From positions 77,992,891 to 78,056,890 of the forward strand of contig OZ023270.1 in assembly GCA_964006375.1 (NCBI GenBank): a stretch of DNA of 64,000 nucleotides, given 5' to 3'. Source of the DNA: Tillus elongatus. Lineage: Eukaryota > Arthropoda > Insecta > Coleoptera > Cleridae. A program made the position numbers and the translations under genes. Below, piece by piece: positions 47,410 to 60,767 of the stretch; position 1 is the stretch's first letter, and every line of letters begins with the position of its first letter. Under the pieces are notes generated by a model. It was not told where the DNA came from. It ran no database searches and was given only the letters and a program-made list of their open reading frames with translations.

Positions 47410-47756
47410 GCCTCGGTGGTTCAGTGGTAAAGACGTGTACCTCTGAACCGAACGGTACCGGGTTCGATTCCCGGGGATCCTCTTTAGCTTTTTTAGTACA
47501 TACTGCACAATTAACAGCAACTGAGGTTGTGGCATTGTATTTGAGCAAGTTGAATGTCTGCACGTTTCGCCCTTCAGAGGTGGCGTAAAACCGTCGGTCC
47601 CGTGTCCATGCGATGTTGTGCACGTTAAGGATCCCTACACTCCTTACAGAAAGGTGGGGGTTCGGCAAAATTTCCAGGATAGTGAGGTGAAATTGCTCCA
47701 TGGCGTCGGTGATTGGCCATAGTCGAGGAACTAGACCAACGTCAAAGAAACAAGAT
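47410..47756 (+). mobile_element. tRNA-derived SINE, copy 3
   Basis: Box A TGGTTCAGTGG and box B GGTTCGATTCC, both matching pol III consensus, followed by the same body (TCAGAGGTGGCGTAAAACCG, CCTTACAGAAAGGTGG, GGCGTCGGTGATTGGCCATA). Best-preserved promoter of the four copies. Confidence 0.88.
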
Positions 47757-47844
47757 TTTAAAAAAAGACGAAAGATACTTAAAACAAGAAATTATCTTAC
47801 ATTTACCATATAACAAAAATCTAATTAATAATAAAAATAATAGA

Positions 47845-47847
<3 letters not shown>

Positions 47848-47910
<63 letters not shown>
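47848..47910. repeat. (AAT)n microsatellite
   Basis: About 60 bp of AAT repeat roughly 90 bp downstream of SINE copy 3. Confidence 0.95.
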
Positions 47911-47911
<1 letters not shown>

Positions 47912-48065
47912 CAGTCGAAAACCTCCGCATCTCACATAAGTAATTACTGTCACATATGTTACTTATGGAGTTCTAATTGCTAACAGTGGAATGAATAGGC
48001 GATCATATAATCAGATTTGTTTTGCTAGTTGGAAGATAAAAAGTATCACAGCTTCTAGAATTTAT

Positions 48066-49997
48066 TCAAGGTACAAGAAATGTAATCTGTTCAAGCAGTT
48101 CTAAGTAATCTAGCAGCTTATAAACAAGCCTTACAGAAGCAACTTGTCTACGAGAATCAAGCCTGTCTGCGCCTATCTGAAGCAGTATCAAATGATAAAA
48201 TCCAGCGAGAGGATATACTCCTACAACTTTAAATCTCAAAAATTTCAAAAACCTCATCTGAACTGATTCAAAGCGACATTTTCGAGAAGTATAATATGGA
48301 GACAAAATTTGTGCTCCATATTCGAACCTGGTATAAACAAGTGAAAAAAATATGTTAACGCTATTTAAATAAAGAACTTACTACAGTTTATTATGAAGCC
48401 AAGCATACGAAGGGCTGAGCTTACCATTTCTTCTATGTGTAAGTTAAAAGATAAGTTGTTATCAAAGATAATGCCTAGATTCTTTGTGCTGCTACATATA
48501 GGGATTAATGAGGCAACGATATTGTAATGATATTGGGTGAAAAATGTTCTCTTTAAGTATGACACCCCCCGACACTTTGATAAATTCAGGTACATTATGT
48601 TATCCACACACCACTCGCCAACTTTATCTATTGCACATTGAAGCTCTACACAATCATCAACTCCACTTATAGAAGAATATATTTTAAAATAGTCAGCGAA
48701 AAGAAGGTGTTTGGCTCGCAAAACAAAACTCAGGTCGTTAATAAAAAGTAAAAAGAGTAAAGGCTCGAGGTTGGATCCCTAGAGTACACCTAAAGTTGTG
48801 TAATAGAATAACAAATGGAATTAAAACCACCAAAGGAGGCAAAATTTAGCCTGCTATTCAAATATGATCTGAAAAAGAGAGGAAGGCTGAAAAACCTGCG
48901 GATTTAAGTTAATAAAGTGGCACCATGTGATCAATGCGATCAAATGTCTTGGCCAAGTACATATAAATTACGTCCACCTGACCACCCTGACTATGAAGCG
49001 TATTAACAATAAACTGTATGATGCAAGATAAATTGGATACCGTAGACCTCTTTTCCATAGAGCCATATTGACATGGCTAAATCATGTTTTTGACAGATGG
49101 GCCGATGCCATTATAAATGGCGATTTCAAATACCGTAGCAAAATTGCATAGAAGATTAATTGATCTGTAGTTGGAGATCAAGGACGTATTGCGATCCACA
49201 AGATGGGAATAACCTTCACTATCTTCCAAAATCGGGAAAGGTCTCAGTCTTGAGCGCTAAGTTAAATATGAAACTTAGAAGTCTTGCTAGGACTCTCACC
49301 CAATATCTAACCAAAAAGGATGAAATTTAGTCGAAGCCACTTGTAAGTAGGTTTTTTTTTTAGTTTGAGGCATGACTTCTCCACTTCATCAGCAGAGAAA
49401 TCAAGCAAAAAATTGTAGTTTGGCTGGATTCTCAATAGTTGGGAGCACTATTAGAAGGTGGAAGGTATGCACTCTGAAAATAAGTGTATCAATTATAGAT
49501 TCTGCTGTATCAAATCTTATCAACCTTCGTCAAACCAGGAAGTCTTGAAGATCGCCTTTTATTTTGGATATATGACCAGAATAATTTAACGTCATCACTT
49601 ATGGATGCCTTGACTCGATGTAGGTAGGCCTTGTAATCTGACACTTCATAACTGACCTCGAGTGTCTAAATTTTTGAAATTGATATTCAAATCCACTATT
49701 CTTCAAATGTGCAAAATGGCGAAACTCCCGTTTAATGTTCCTAATAATGGAAGCATCAAACCACGCTGGGTATTTACGGATCCTGGGTGTGAATAAGGGA
49801 ACATGTTTGTCAAAGCAGGTGTACAGTTGATGACAACAGATGGAGGATGCCTGATTTTTGTCAATGTATCCTTCAAGAAAGTCGCAAGGAATGCCCAAAA
49901 GCGAGCTATAGAGTGCTTCAAAGACAGCTTTTCTGAAGTTATATGTTTTACGGGATTTTTCAGGAGCAAAGTGTGATTGTCCAGAAGTCTGTTTCAA
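48066..49997 (-). pseudogene. LINE-C: Jockey-like non-LTR retrotransposon remnant
   Basis: Minus-strand pieces in order: a linker after the endonuclease (49997-49599: NFRKAVFEALYSSLL, FDKHVPLFTPRIRKYPAWF, IKREFR); RT motif A near 48960 as VDVIYMYLAKTFDRIDH (catalytic Asp of Y.DL changed to Tyr); motif C in 48721-48365 as HLLFADYFKIY (FADD changed to FADY); thumb NLGIIFDNNLSFNLHIEEM; and C-terminus 48305-48066 (YTSRKCRFESVQMRFLKF, LVYKLLDYLELLEQI). Both catalytic blocks are damaged, so it is dead. 5' truncated at about 49997, no endonuclease. Sequence family is distinct from LINE-A, B and D. Confidence 0.82.
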
Positions 49998-51127
49998 AAT
50001 TTATAATTAATAACGAGTGCAGGATGGGGCCTATCCTTACCGACAAAACAGCAGCTCATCCTGCTGTACAGAACACCCACAATCTGAGAAAACTAGGTCA
50101 TAAAATCGCTGGTTGGTGTGGTTGTATTCCGGGGCATAAAACTTGTTATGACAATTAATTACAGTATGCTAGGCAGATTTAAATTTTTTTTAAAAGAAAA
50201 TCTTATAATCTGTCTCAGTTCTCATAAAAAAAGTCCAATTCCATCCCTGAATACTTTCGTGTCTCTACGTGGTGATTGGTGTTGCCGTGCACCTAGAACT
50301 GCTAAGTAATATGTGCATTATATCTTCACGGTCTCGCGGATGTCTTTTGTTATACATACACATAATTATAAATAATTTTGTAAGGTTATGTTCACATAGA
50401 ACGACTTAGGGAATGGTCTGCAAATGTACACGTATACGAAAGATACACACTTACACACGCATATAGACAGAAGTATCGTACCCATGCGTGCATAACGCTC
50501 TACGCTAAAAGTGACGCTCAGCTTGTAATTTGACATGTGTTTTGTTATATTATCATTTCTGTGTCATGTCTCACTATGATGATGATGAGTTTATTGTCTA
50601 TTTGATGAGGATTAGACATTTATGTTTAGTTTAGGTTGTGAACAAGTAGGCCTTGTCGACAGGTGAACGAAGTGTATAAAGGTTCGGCAGTAATTTGTTG
50701 AAAGCGTTAATTCAATGAATGAGGACGATTCTTGATTTTGTGAAAGATGTGTAATGTGGTTTTCTAATTTAATGTTGATGCGTTAAATAAAAAAGTAATT
50801 TTACTGACTGTTATGGCTATAATATCACAATGTTATACAAGTTGCGCATAAGTAACGAAACAAGGCCAAACCGAGAAAGGCATTGAACTCAAAAGAAGTA
50901 GGGTTATCTAACAGATTATTCACAACTATTTGGTGGCACTATCGACATTTTTTGAAGCACCCCCTTTTTGGAGGGTGACAACACTTTAATTGTCTAAATA
51001 CCAACATGGGTCATTCGACACATAACCTTATCATGAACATTGTGCTCCCATGTTAATCGTAACACCTCCTGTATACATTTCAAAACCATATGGCGTCTTG
51101 CACGTCACATTGGTAGCTTTTTTATAA
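49998..51127. other. No gene seen
   Basis: Short frames only. A 70-codon plus-strand frame at 49943-50158 shows no domain. Confidence 0.5.
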
Positions 51128-51444
51128 TTCAACAACACACCACCAGGGCTTACAGCCTAAATACTATCGACCGTGGGTGTCGACAAGGAGGAAAGAGGCA
51201 ACTGGTTAATTCTGGACTTGAAGGTTTGGAGGTTCGGAGGAGAAGGAAAATATGTGCCGGCAAGGAATTCCATAACTTGAAAGTCCTAAAGACAAAAGAG
51301 CGGGCTTAACAATATGTTCCATGTCTGGTGACCTGGACAGTAAAAGGGTGTATTCGCTCTGCTCCCCTGGTAGATCTGTTGGGAGCAGCAGATGGAGGAA
51401 CTGTGGAAGAAAGCCCCTCTGAGCAGTGCCCGTGAAGATATGTA

Positions 51445-51484
<40 letters not shown>

Positions 51485-54353
51485 CACCAACGGCACGCCG
51501 GGAGCAGAAAGTGGCAGCCTTTGGGTAAAGGTAGGGTCACCGATGAGACGTATAACTCTCTTCTTAATGAAGTCCAGTATAGAGAGTGTGGAATCGGCAG
51601 CGGTACCCCAGATGCGGGAGTAGTATTCGAGGTTTGGCCTTATTTGTGAAGTATATAAGGTATAGAGATTAGCTGGTGAAAAGTATTTGCGAGCCCGAAA
51701 GAGGAAACCTCATTTATTAGCAGCCGCATCTGCAATTGATGTGACATGTTGGTGCCAATTGAGATTTCAATCTACAGAAAAGGACTCATTACTTTGAATA
51801 ACTTGGTTGTTCATTGTGATGGGTCTAAGGCTGGTGTATCTCTTATGAGATAGAAAGCAAGACTGAGATTTGGACTGAGATTTGGTGGGATTCTACTTCC
51901 CCAGTCTAATATTTTTTTGAGATCCACGGAGATAGAACCCTCCATGAGTCTGGGATCCTCATCTAATTGGGCTTAAGAGACAGGCTTACAATATTGTATA
52001 TTTGAGTGGAGGGTGCTCTCGTCCGTGTAACTGTGAACTGCCTTGGATGTGCTAGAGAGGAGGTCATTGATGTGGAGAAGAAACAAAGTAGGGGCTAAAG
52101 CTGCACCTTGAGGAACTCCTGCATTAATTGGATACAGTTTAGAGGAATGGTCATCCACGACAACAGAAATGCTCCGGTTGGAGAGGAAATTTGCTGTCTA
52201 GGTACGGAGTTTTGGTGGTAGGCCATAGGCCGGAAGTTTATTAAGCAGCGCTGCATGCCAGACCTGGTCGAATGCTTTGGATATGTCTAGAGCGACAATC
52301 TGGGATTCACCGTGTAGTTCCATAGACTTGTTCCAAGAATGGGTGACAAAGGAAAGGAGGTCCGCAGTTGATCTGCGCTGACGGAATCCATACTGACTGT
52401 CGTGGACTAGACTGTGTTTTCAAGAAATTTTAGTAATTCGGTGCTTATATACTTTTCCATTACTTTAGAGACGACTGAAAGGAGAGAAATAGGCCTGTAG
52501 TTGCTAGGAAGCGCTTTGGATCTTTTCTTGGGGACGGGTTGTACTCGAGCAGTTTTCCAGTTACTAGGAAATATGCCTCTATTGTACAATGTATGAAACG
52601 GATGAGTCAGGACAGGAGCAAGTTCTGGTGCGCATTTTTTGAGGACAATTGCTGGGATCTCGTCAAGGTCAAAGGCTTTCCTGGTATTAAGAGAACAGAG
52701 CATCTTTCGTAACTTTTTAGTTTTTAAAATGATAACCGTCATTTTATGCGCGACATTGGGGACTGTTGGTGGTTGAACATTTGGAGCTGGGTTGAGAGTA
52801 GAATTGCCGGCGAACAACGAGGCAAAAAGTTTAGTCTTGCCCAGGGCGGTAGAAACAATTTCATTCCCTGAAACAAGAGCTGGGAACGTGCTCTTGCAGA
52901 AATTATTCCCAATAGATTTAGCAAGAGTCCAGAAGGGTTTGCTGCCGTTGGAGTTTGAGAGGATTTTGTTCTTGATGTGGTTATTAAACGAGTTTTTTGC
53001 CTCAGAAAGAATGCGGTCATAGCGGTTTCTTGCGTCGTTAAATGCTTGACGGTTTTATTGACTGGGATTGTGTAGAAGCGTTAAGTGAGCTTTGACCTTT
53101 TCAAGTCTGTCCTTGTCACAGGCTTTAGAGAGCCAGGGCTTTTGAGTGGCTGAAGAGGTTTTCTGTGTACGTGGAATAAATAATTCCACGCCAGATTGGA
53201 TAATTTCGGTGACGTTTTGTGAGATATCAGAGGGGTCAGGATAAGAGAAGCAGACAGACGCCCATGGAAATGAGGAAAAGTAATCCCGAATTTCGTCCCA
53301 GTTCGCGCAGTTGTAGTGCCAAACGATACGTGGGTGTGATAACTGTGTGACCTCGGGTTACATTGCGCAGGAAGCAGTGACCATGCCGTGTTTTGCGCGA
53401 CCAAGGGGAGCGGTGAATGATATCTTATAGCATTCAGGTTTTGTGGTAAGAAGGAGGTCCAAGGGATTTGAGCTGTGTGTTGGGATGCGAGGAAAGTAAG
53501 TAGGTTCCTGAACCATATTGGTTTAAAGAATTGCTGACTGCAAAGGCCTCCGCTGCTCTCCCTTGTGGATCGGTTTTTGAAGATCCTGGCCATTCCTTAT
53601 TATGGACATTGAAGTCACCAAGAATAGTGACCTCGGAGGAAGTATATTCAGAAATCAGATGGTCGTTTTTTCTCAACGGTGGTCGAAGAGCTGGACAAAG
53701 TTGTTGTCAGAAGGTGACCGGTAAATGCAACAGATGAGTTTAGTTGCAGCCCTGACAGAGAGTTTCATCCAAAGTATGTATTTTCAGCTTCTAAATTGGG
53801 GAGTCTGGTGCAGGGTAGATTGCTACGGACCTATGCGCACACGCCTCCATGCAATCTAAAGGAAGTAACGAGCTGATACCCCGGGAAATTAAGATGATTA
53901 GTGGCTGTTTTGGCCCTGATTTAGGTTTCGGTGAGGAAGAGTAGTTGGGGCCTATTAGCCTGGAGGAAATGCTGGACGGAGTTCAGGTTAGAATTTCGGC
54001 CACATATATTCGACAAAGATATGTTAAATCTTGATGCCCCCGCCCCCTGTACACCCCTTTCCCGGAGTTCCGAATAGAGGAGTATTTTATCTCCGGAATC
54101 TTTGTACAAGGAGGAGCCATCATAATTTTTGTTTATAAGGGAAACCGACTCATACACCAGAACCGGAAACGTCCGTTGAGGCTTCACCGGTCGCTTGATG
54201 TAAGGGGTGGTACCTCCTCGGGTGTGAAAAAATCCTCTATTATCACGTAAAGGAAAAGTGTACCACCACCTGCTTACTCCCATTAGTCGCCTCGTACGAC
54301 AGGTAGGAGTTACCTGGGCCTATTCTTTTAGTTAGTCCCCGGATCCACAGGGG
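51128..54353 (-). pseudogene. LINE-A copy 8: longest copy, with 5' leader
   Basis: Minus strand: a 5' leader (54353-54240) with TGTGGATCCGGGGAC, GTCGTACGAGGCGACTAATG and GTGGTGGTACACTTTTCC; endonuclease N-terminus (54283-53921: NISLSNICGRNSNLNSVQ, PQLLFLTET), then SSEVTILGDFNVHNKEWPG (53676-53434), a linker in shifted frames, RT start (52817-52407: LNTRKAFDLDEIPAIVLKKC, NYRPISLLSVVSKVMEKYI), palm with GVPQGAALAPTLF but HSYTDEST in place of HSYADD (catalytic motif lost), and the C-terminus with a CT-expanded Leu-Ser run (GA on the plus strand, 51448-51482). Many frameshifts. No ORF1 seen. Its 5' flank is an AT-core repeat module. Confidence 0.9.
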
Positions 54354-54365
54354 ACAAAGTGCGTT

Positions 54366-54990
54366 CCTTTTGCAAGTGGTTTGGATAAGTTCATTATCCA
54401 GCAAAATCGCATCACTTTTTCTGGGCAAATTTTGGATTTTTTTCGGGATTTTTTATCTCCGGAAATAACAGAGCTATGGCAACCAAATTTGGTACGCAGG
54501 TTTATGTTATAAAAAGTATACTCCGTACTTTAATCTAGATCTCTTGGTTAAAAGAAAAAAGTTATAGGGATATAAAGAAATAAAATTTGGGTCCCACTAA
54601 TGACCGGAGGAATGCACAAAACCAAAAACATTTTGTATCGATAACAAAATCTAGTGTATATTACAGACAAAGGTTAGGTTTTGTGGCACAAAAAGGTCAA
54701 CAACTACCAGAAAAAATATTTTGAAAGTTTTGTAGTTTTTCTTCTAAAAAAGTCAAAGTTACGGTTTGAAACGTCAAAATTGGGAAGTTTTAGGCAAAGA
54801 ATCTGAAATGAATATGGATTATGTACATAAAATGTGGCAAGAAGAGTGTTTTGCAAACCCTTAAGTTTCAGCTGCAACAGTCATTGTCCTTCGTTTTACT
54901 TAAATTTACTTTATTTAAAAGATTTGCAGAAAATTCATTTTAAATAGACCCTTTCTCTGATGCTTTGGCAGTAGTTTTAGTTTTAGAGTT
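54366..54990. repeat. AT-core/composite repeat modules flanking LINE-A copy 8
   Basis: The plus strand reads CCTTTTGCAAGTGGTTTGGA and GCAACCAAATTTGGTACGC (as at 9901-10045). From about 54740 the minus strand matches 20010-20235 (TTTGAAACGTCAAAATTGG; ACCCTTAAGTTTCAGCTGC on the plus strand). Two modules of the family in opposite orientation. Confidence 0.8.
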
Positions 54991-55752
54991 TCTAATTGTA
55001 TATCCATAATTCGGTTGCAGCGAAATGTATGCTCAAAGGATAGCATTGTAGTATAAGGGTACTTTTCAATTTTGAAAAAAAAACGCTCAAGCGGGCATTC
55101 GTGATTATTACTTGAGTCAATAAAGTATTATTAGTACTATTATTTATTGTTTAAAATTACACAATACGCTTATACAATAAATCATAATTTGCGCTGTACA
55201 AAAGACACATTTTAAAAGTTATCATCTAAAACCGTTCTACAATGACATATTGTAATAATACCATAAATAAATAAATTTTTCCTGCTTTGTTTATACCTCT
55301 TTAAATACAGCCTTCTTAAGTTAATTATTATGAGACTCCCCTGACTCAATGAAAAAAGCATTAATGGATTGGCTAGGCATTCAGTCTCAATTTAATGGAA
55401 CCATAAATGAGTTTTATTTAATTAGCCATAAATTAATTATTTAAAAGAAGTATGCACCTTGAATGACTGTGCCGGAGGAATCGTCAGACCCTTGGAGCCA
55501 TGTTCAAGTTTAAGGTGTGAGCAGACTGGAGGGAATCGGTAATGAAGGACCAACTCGATGTTGCCAAATAGTGTCGATTTCCCCTGTTTTAGTATTGTTA
55601 TAATAAAATAAATCTGTAAAAACATGAATCACCACATTCAGCTTTTACCTAACAGTACTCGTCTCAGTCAAATTGTTTTACAGCATATTATATGTATCTG
55701 GGTATGAAGGCAACGGCTGTAAATTGGTTTGGAAATAATAATTGCAAAAGGA
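54991..55752. other. No gene seen
   Basis: AT-rich; short frames without motifs. Confidence 0.5.
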
Positions 55753-55795
55753 AATAATAATATAATAATAATAATATAATAATAATAATAATAAG
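55753..55795 (-). repeat. (TAA/TTA)n tail of LINE-D
   Basis: AAT/TAAT repeats directly abut the 3' end of LINE-D (minus strand CCTAATAAAGACCTCTTATT), as in LINEs with TAA-type tails. Confidence 0.75.
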
Positions 55796-56830
55796 AGGTC
55801 TTTATTAGGGCAAAGTTAATTTTACAATTTTCTTCCACTTAACCCTTAAAAGATAACTTAAAGTGTAGAAATTACAAAATAAAAAATTATAAATGCCTTA
55901 GTACCCAAAACAACAAAACAATGTAACAACAAAACATTGACAATTGTGCGCCTTAAATTTAGCTGAAAAAAAGAAATTCTTAAATATGAATATGATTTAC
56001 TATAACTACACTACGCAAACTGACTATTTTTATAAAAATCTGTAGCGTATCTCCCAAACCCTGGCAGAGAACATAAAGTATGTTCAAAAGGTATTTTATT
56101 ATACAGATGTGGTGCAATATAGGAAAAAGAGCTTCGATATTGGCTCGTATAATATTTAGGTATGGCAAACAAGTGATCGAGTCTTGTATTAAGCGAATGT
56201 ATTTCTCTCAGAAAACAGAGCTTCTGGTGTAGGTAATCAGGCCCCGCCCCGAGGACAATCTTGTGAGTTAAGCAAAGAAGATGTACTCTCCAGCGATTCT
56301 TCATATTCAGCCAATCTAATTCTTTTCACTTATAAGAAACAGGATCTGTTCTTTTTAGATTAAAAATGAACCGTAAACATGACTTCTGAACCTTTTCTAT
56401 TCTTTGCCGATCCCAACTGTCAAGGGCAGGTCCATACACAACATCAGCATGGTTAAAGCGCGAGAGAATCATCGAGTTTACCAAGAGAACTTTTACTTTT
56501 ACTGGAAGGCAATTTCGGTGACTATAAAAAGATTTCAATAAGCCAAAGCTAGCTCTACGAAGATTAGTGACGTGATCAGAAAATTTTGAATTGTTATCTA
56601 TTATGAGATCAAAATTCTTTGCAGATTGTTTTGCTTCCAAGCGACTCCCATCTATCAAAATATCAATATTTTGAGAACAAACCCTATTCCAACTGACCTT
56701 CCTGGCAAAATAAAGTACGCATCACTTATTGACATTTATCGCAAGATCATGCTTCTTTGCTGTCGTGACTAACCTATCAAGGTCTGCATTTAAACTATAG
56801 CGTCTAAGGCATTTTCGACAGGAAAGGATT
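55796..56830 (-). pseudogene. LINE-D: non-LTR retrotransposon 3' fragment
   Basis: Minus strand: post-palm block ADLDRLVTTAKKHDLAINV near 56780, thumb GSRLEAKQSAKNFDLIID with KFSDHVTNL (56658-56326), QRIEKVQKSCLRFIFNL, then after a stop near 56320 the C-terminus (56304-56011: VHLLCLTHKIV, LDHLFAIPKYYTSQYRSSF, YNKIP). This is the thumb and C-terminal region of a Jockey-like LINE. The palm with catalytic residues lies upstream of the truncation at about 56830 and is absent. It ends with a short UTR and a TAA-type tail. Confidence 0.8.
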
Positions 56831-57079
56831 TGTAAAGGTCTCGTATATGAAAACTCAAGGTGTTAGTGCTATTCTGGAAGTTTAGATACTTTTAGATAGT
56901 TGCAGAAATTAGGCCGTCAAAACATTTCGGCACAAGCACAACTTTATAACCTATTTGTGATATTTCAAATGTAAAATTAATGTTAACAAATAAATAAATA
57001 AGCAAAATAAATAAGTAAGATAAACTAATAAATCAAAATAGAGTAGATTTAACTACGTGGAGGTATTGAAAACTACGAA

Positions 57080-57390
57080 GCCTGCAATAGGACACTCAAT
57101 AATTTTACAACCAAAATTTAGCATGTTACATAATATCCTCTAAGACCTGCATACTTAGCCATATGTCCATTAGGTAATTCTAAGCCTTTAAAAATATTTT
57201 TTTGTCTTGGTCTTCAAAGCACCCCCCAAAAGCACATATGACTTTATTTACCTCCCAATCTTTTTCTTTAGCTTTATGGATAAATAATAATCTGATGGTG
57301 CTAAAGCCGGAGAATAGGATGGATGGTCAACCAGTTCAGAAACCATGTTCATCAAATACTTGCAGTGCAATTAACGATTGAGTTGACTTA
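57080..57390 (-). pseudogene. Mariner (DD34D-type) transposase C-terminal fragment
   Basis: Minus strand: ELVDHPSYSPALAPSDYYL, the block containing the third catalytic Asp of classical mariner transposases (HP.YSPDLAPSDYHLF), followed by IKLKKKIG. This differs from the LDFF-type third block of the other mariner-like copies, so a second mariner lineage is present. It is just downstream of the DUF4817-type remnant on the same strand; no termini found. Confidence 0.72.
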
Positions 57391-57479
57391 CAAAAAGTTA
57401 CAGTTTTCCGTGGATTTTTTACAGTTTTTTAGAGTAATTTAGTTATAAACTCAATATAAAATGCTCTCGAAACCTTTTT

Positions 57480-58340
57480 ACCGCAGCACATTTACAACCG
57501 GAAGAGCCACTATCTCGTTGGCAAAGAAATCTAACGGAGAATTAACGGGGCACCCTGCTGGCTAACGTACGTCTCCATTGATGGATATAACTTTTCCGGT
57601 TACTTTCCTAGCGTTATGTGGCAGCACGCCGTCTCGCTGAAATCATATGTTATTTAAACGGTTGATGCAAATATTGTTATCGATGTAATCAATTAGGAAG
57701 GTCCTCAGAGAATTCAAATATGCATCAACAGTCAAGTTTTCTTCATAAATGTATGGGTCAATGATCGTGTCACCCAGTAAATCGACCAATACATTTAGCC
57801 CGAAGCGTACTTGTGGTCGACGTTCTTGGTGTTCTCGGGAATTTTTAATTGACCAAATATGTTCATTATGACAGTTAAACGTATCTGAGTGTGCAAGCTT
57901 GCACTCATCTGTCAATATCAGATTTATGGAGAGAATTTGGATTTTTCTCAAATTGATTTACCAACAACAAAGCTAGTCGTCGATCTCTATGTTCGGAATA
58001 GAGAACTTGGCTGATGTGAATTTTAAAAGATCGATATTTGCGTTTTTTCCATGTTCTCCGTACTTCCTGTTGCGACATGTTAAGTTTAGATGCAATTTCT
58101 TGGGCGCAAGTAGTAGAACCACGATTTATGTCCAACTTACTACTTGTAAAATATTCTCTTCGTTTTCATTTGCCCTGCAACTACATCTTATTCGGGGGTC
58201 ACTAAATGAACCGTATTCACTTAAATTCACGTGGAGTGACTATTTTTTAGCTGGTTGCTTCCTTTCTGGATACCGCTGCAAATATGTTTGAAAAGTAACT
58301 GTCACATTTTCATGCAAATGGCATTTTGTCGATAAAAACG
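57480..58340 (-). pseudogene. DUF4817-type mariner-like transposase pseudogene
   Basis: Minus strand: FQTYLQRYPERKQPAKK (DUF4817 core, about 58290-58240), RGSTTCAQEIASKLNMSQQE and VRRTWKKRKYRSFKIH (helix-turn-helix), LVNQFEKNPNSLHK, then after a frameshift near 57920 ILTDECKLAHSDTFNCHNEH with IWSIKNS (first catalytic Asp in TDE), RFGLNVLVDLLGDTIIDPYI, and a decayed end with QRDGVLPHNAR (second Asp) and NSPLDFF (third Asp). Sequence between the second and third catalytic residues is shortened. Stops and frameshifts throughout. Confidence 0.8.
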
Positions 58341-60247
58341 AAGAATTCAAAAATTTTATGTACCAGACAACGAAACTAAATTTAACTGAAATATATATTT
58401 GGCACCAGATTGCAATACACAAGTATAGATATTATTGCCAAAGAACTCTTCGCAGAAATTGAACATATCATATTTAGTAGGTTGCAGTCAGAAAAAATAG
58501 CTCTATTCAAGAATGCAAACATCTAATATATCTCCCATAAGAAAAACGAAGCGAAGGATGTTCCTAAAGAACCAAAACGTTCTTCAAAAATTTCTATTTA
58601 ACGCACATGTTCCCAATTGAAAAGTTTTTGAAGAAGTGAAAATATCATCGCAATACGAGTACTAGTAAAAAAATTCTAGCGAAAATAAAATATTCCGTAA
58701 ATTCAGTTTTTTCAGGAAGCTTCAGGAACCCAAAGAATGATATGGGATTTTATGACCTGTATATTTTCAACATCAGATTTCGCCCCGATAATCAACCCTC
58801 CATCTCTTACAGTTTACAAGATTCCCATGCTTGAGCTCGAAAAACGGGCACCGTGTATGGTTCAGTCTAATTCGTCGATCTTCTGAGGTCACTTCATGGA
58901 CAGAATCAATGCTTCCTGGGTGGTGACATAACTTTATACTTCTACATCGTCAATAAGTGTGGAAGTATGGCATCGGCGACAAAAATTTCAAATTTTTATC
59001 GCTTAAACGTCGTAAAAAGTGTCAAAACATATAGAAAACATAATTTGGGAACAAATTTTTTTTGTGTCCGTCGGTCTGTAAATCTGTTAGTTTGTAGCCA
59101 CGATAACTTTAGAACTAGTTGAGATATCGTCTTGCAATTTAGTATACAGTTAGCACCCGACAAGCGAAAGGTTTGGATTGTTTTGTAATTGAGTAAAATC
59201 GCTCCAGGGAGTAGCGGCTGAATGGGGATGATTTGGTGAAAGTTGACATTTTTTCGTTAAAACTTTATTTCACTTTTTGTGTGGCTCGCTCTTACACCGA
59301 GGAAGTAAATAAAGTGTCGACCACGTCAGTTTAAATTACCACAGCCAACTTAGCCTTATTTACAGAAACTACTGTGATTGCATCCCGATATTCATATGTA
59401 ATTATCTCAGAAACTGTAAATTTTAGATATAAGGATACCATAACAAGACATCTGCTGCTAGAAGTAATAAAAAAATGGAAATTATATCATCAGGCTAGCT
59501 TCTCCTGTTTCCTACCACACCGCTGTGAGAATCCAATCCACTTAGAAATACTTGTTACAAAATAAATTAAATTTTACGTCTTCTTCATCATACACATTCA
59601 AGAATCTAGTAAAATCCCAGGTAATTGAATTACAGAATTTTTCACTTCTGACACGTTTGAGATATGATATAACCTAAACTCCATCACTCATCCCCCTACG
59701 AGATTGAATGTGGAGAAGAAATTAAGAATAACTCCAGCATCACTTTCTCGAATTTCACGCCCGCACGATCAACGGGTAATTAAATTTCATGAAAAAATTT
59801 CAGATGTTTAGTAATATTTAAATTTATATTCGAAAAAAATCTCCTGAGACGACATACTAGACGATTTTAAATGTTACAATGCAAATTTCAATCAATTGCC
59901 CTTTTCCTCGAGAGATTTCGCTCAAAAACAATGGGAACCGTCAGTTGGTAAAATTCTACCTGTATACAAAATTTTAAGGCGATAGCTTAATACCTTCAAA
60001 AGTTATCGCGGCATTATTAATATTTTTTTCATCTTCCCTTGTTTCCATTATCTTCATACAAGGCCACCGTGATAGCGTCCTTTCACCTCATTGGTACTTA
60101 ATCTGCTTTCATAAATTCGTTACAGCTCAGATAGCCACATACTGAAATTGAGCATCCATACTTTAACATATTTCCACGAATTTTATCAACACCAGCTACT
60201 TTTCTGTTCTTTAATTTCTTGGGCTCTATTTCAACATAATTTATATA
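58341..60247. other. No gene seen; inverted copy of the 670-bp-unit repeat at 58970-59265
   Basis: 58970-59265 read on the minus strand carries TTAGCACCCGACAAGCG-complement, GATATCGTC-type and GCTCCAGGGAG-complement segments of the half-unit seen at 21389-22735. A more diverged plus-strand relative lies at about 59880-60020 (CTCAAAAACAATGGGAACCG, GTTATCGCGGC). Otherwise AT-rich without genes. Confidence 0.6.
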
Positions 60248-60767
60248 CAGGTGTTTCTATAATGATGCGAAAAATTTTACAGGGTGATTCTTTGGCGAAA
60301 AAGAAGGGGTGTCTTTTTTATAAAGTTTTTCTTGAAACCGCTTCTCCTACAAGTTACAGCCCTTTGAAATTTTGGCAAAAAAAAGTTTTCATTAATTTCT
60401 CCGTTATGAAATAATTTTAATAAACGAAATTTTGCAGATGCATAAGGCTAACAAAATGACAGTTTTAAACGAATTTTGTAACCCTATAATGTTTTTACAA
60501 GAGTGTGAAAAAACCTACCCTTTCAAGATTTTTTATCAGTACTTTTTATTGTGTGTACCGTTTTCTATTTAAAAAAAAAATGATTTAGAAAGAAGGATTC
60601 ATTTAGCAACTTTTTTATGTATAGACATTTTCTCATAAAATTGTTAGTTTCATCACAAAAAAAATATTACTCAGATCGATGTCACATGAATTTACAGAGG
60701 TGTTGTTATTTGCTGAAAAATCAAGTACGTGGTAGGCTGTCAAATAACGTCATAATTACACTAATAT
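60248..60767 (+). repeat. Left terminal inverted repeat of the mariner-like element
   Basis: About 520 bp, including ACAGGGTGATTCTTTGGCG, CAGATGCATAAGGCTAAC and AAGTACGTGGTAGGCTGTCA, all found in reverse complement at 62048-62563. Confidence 0.9.
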
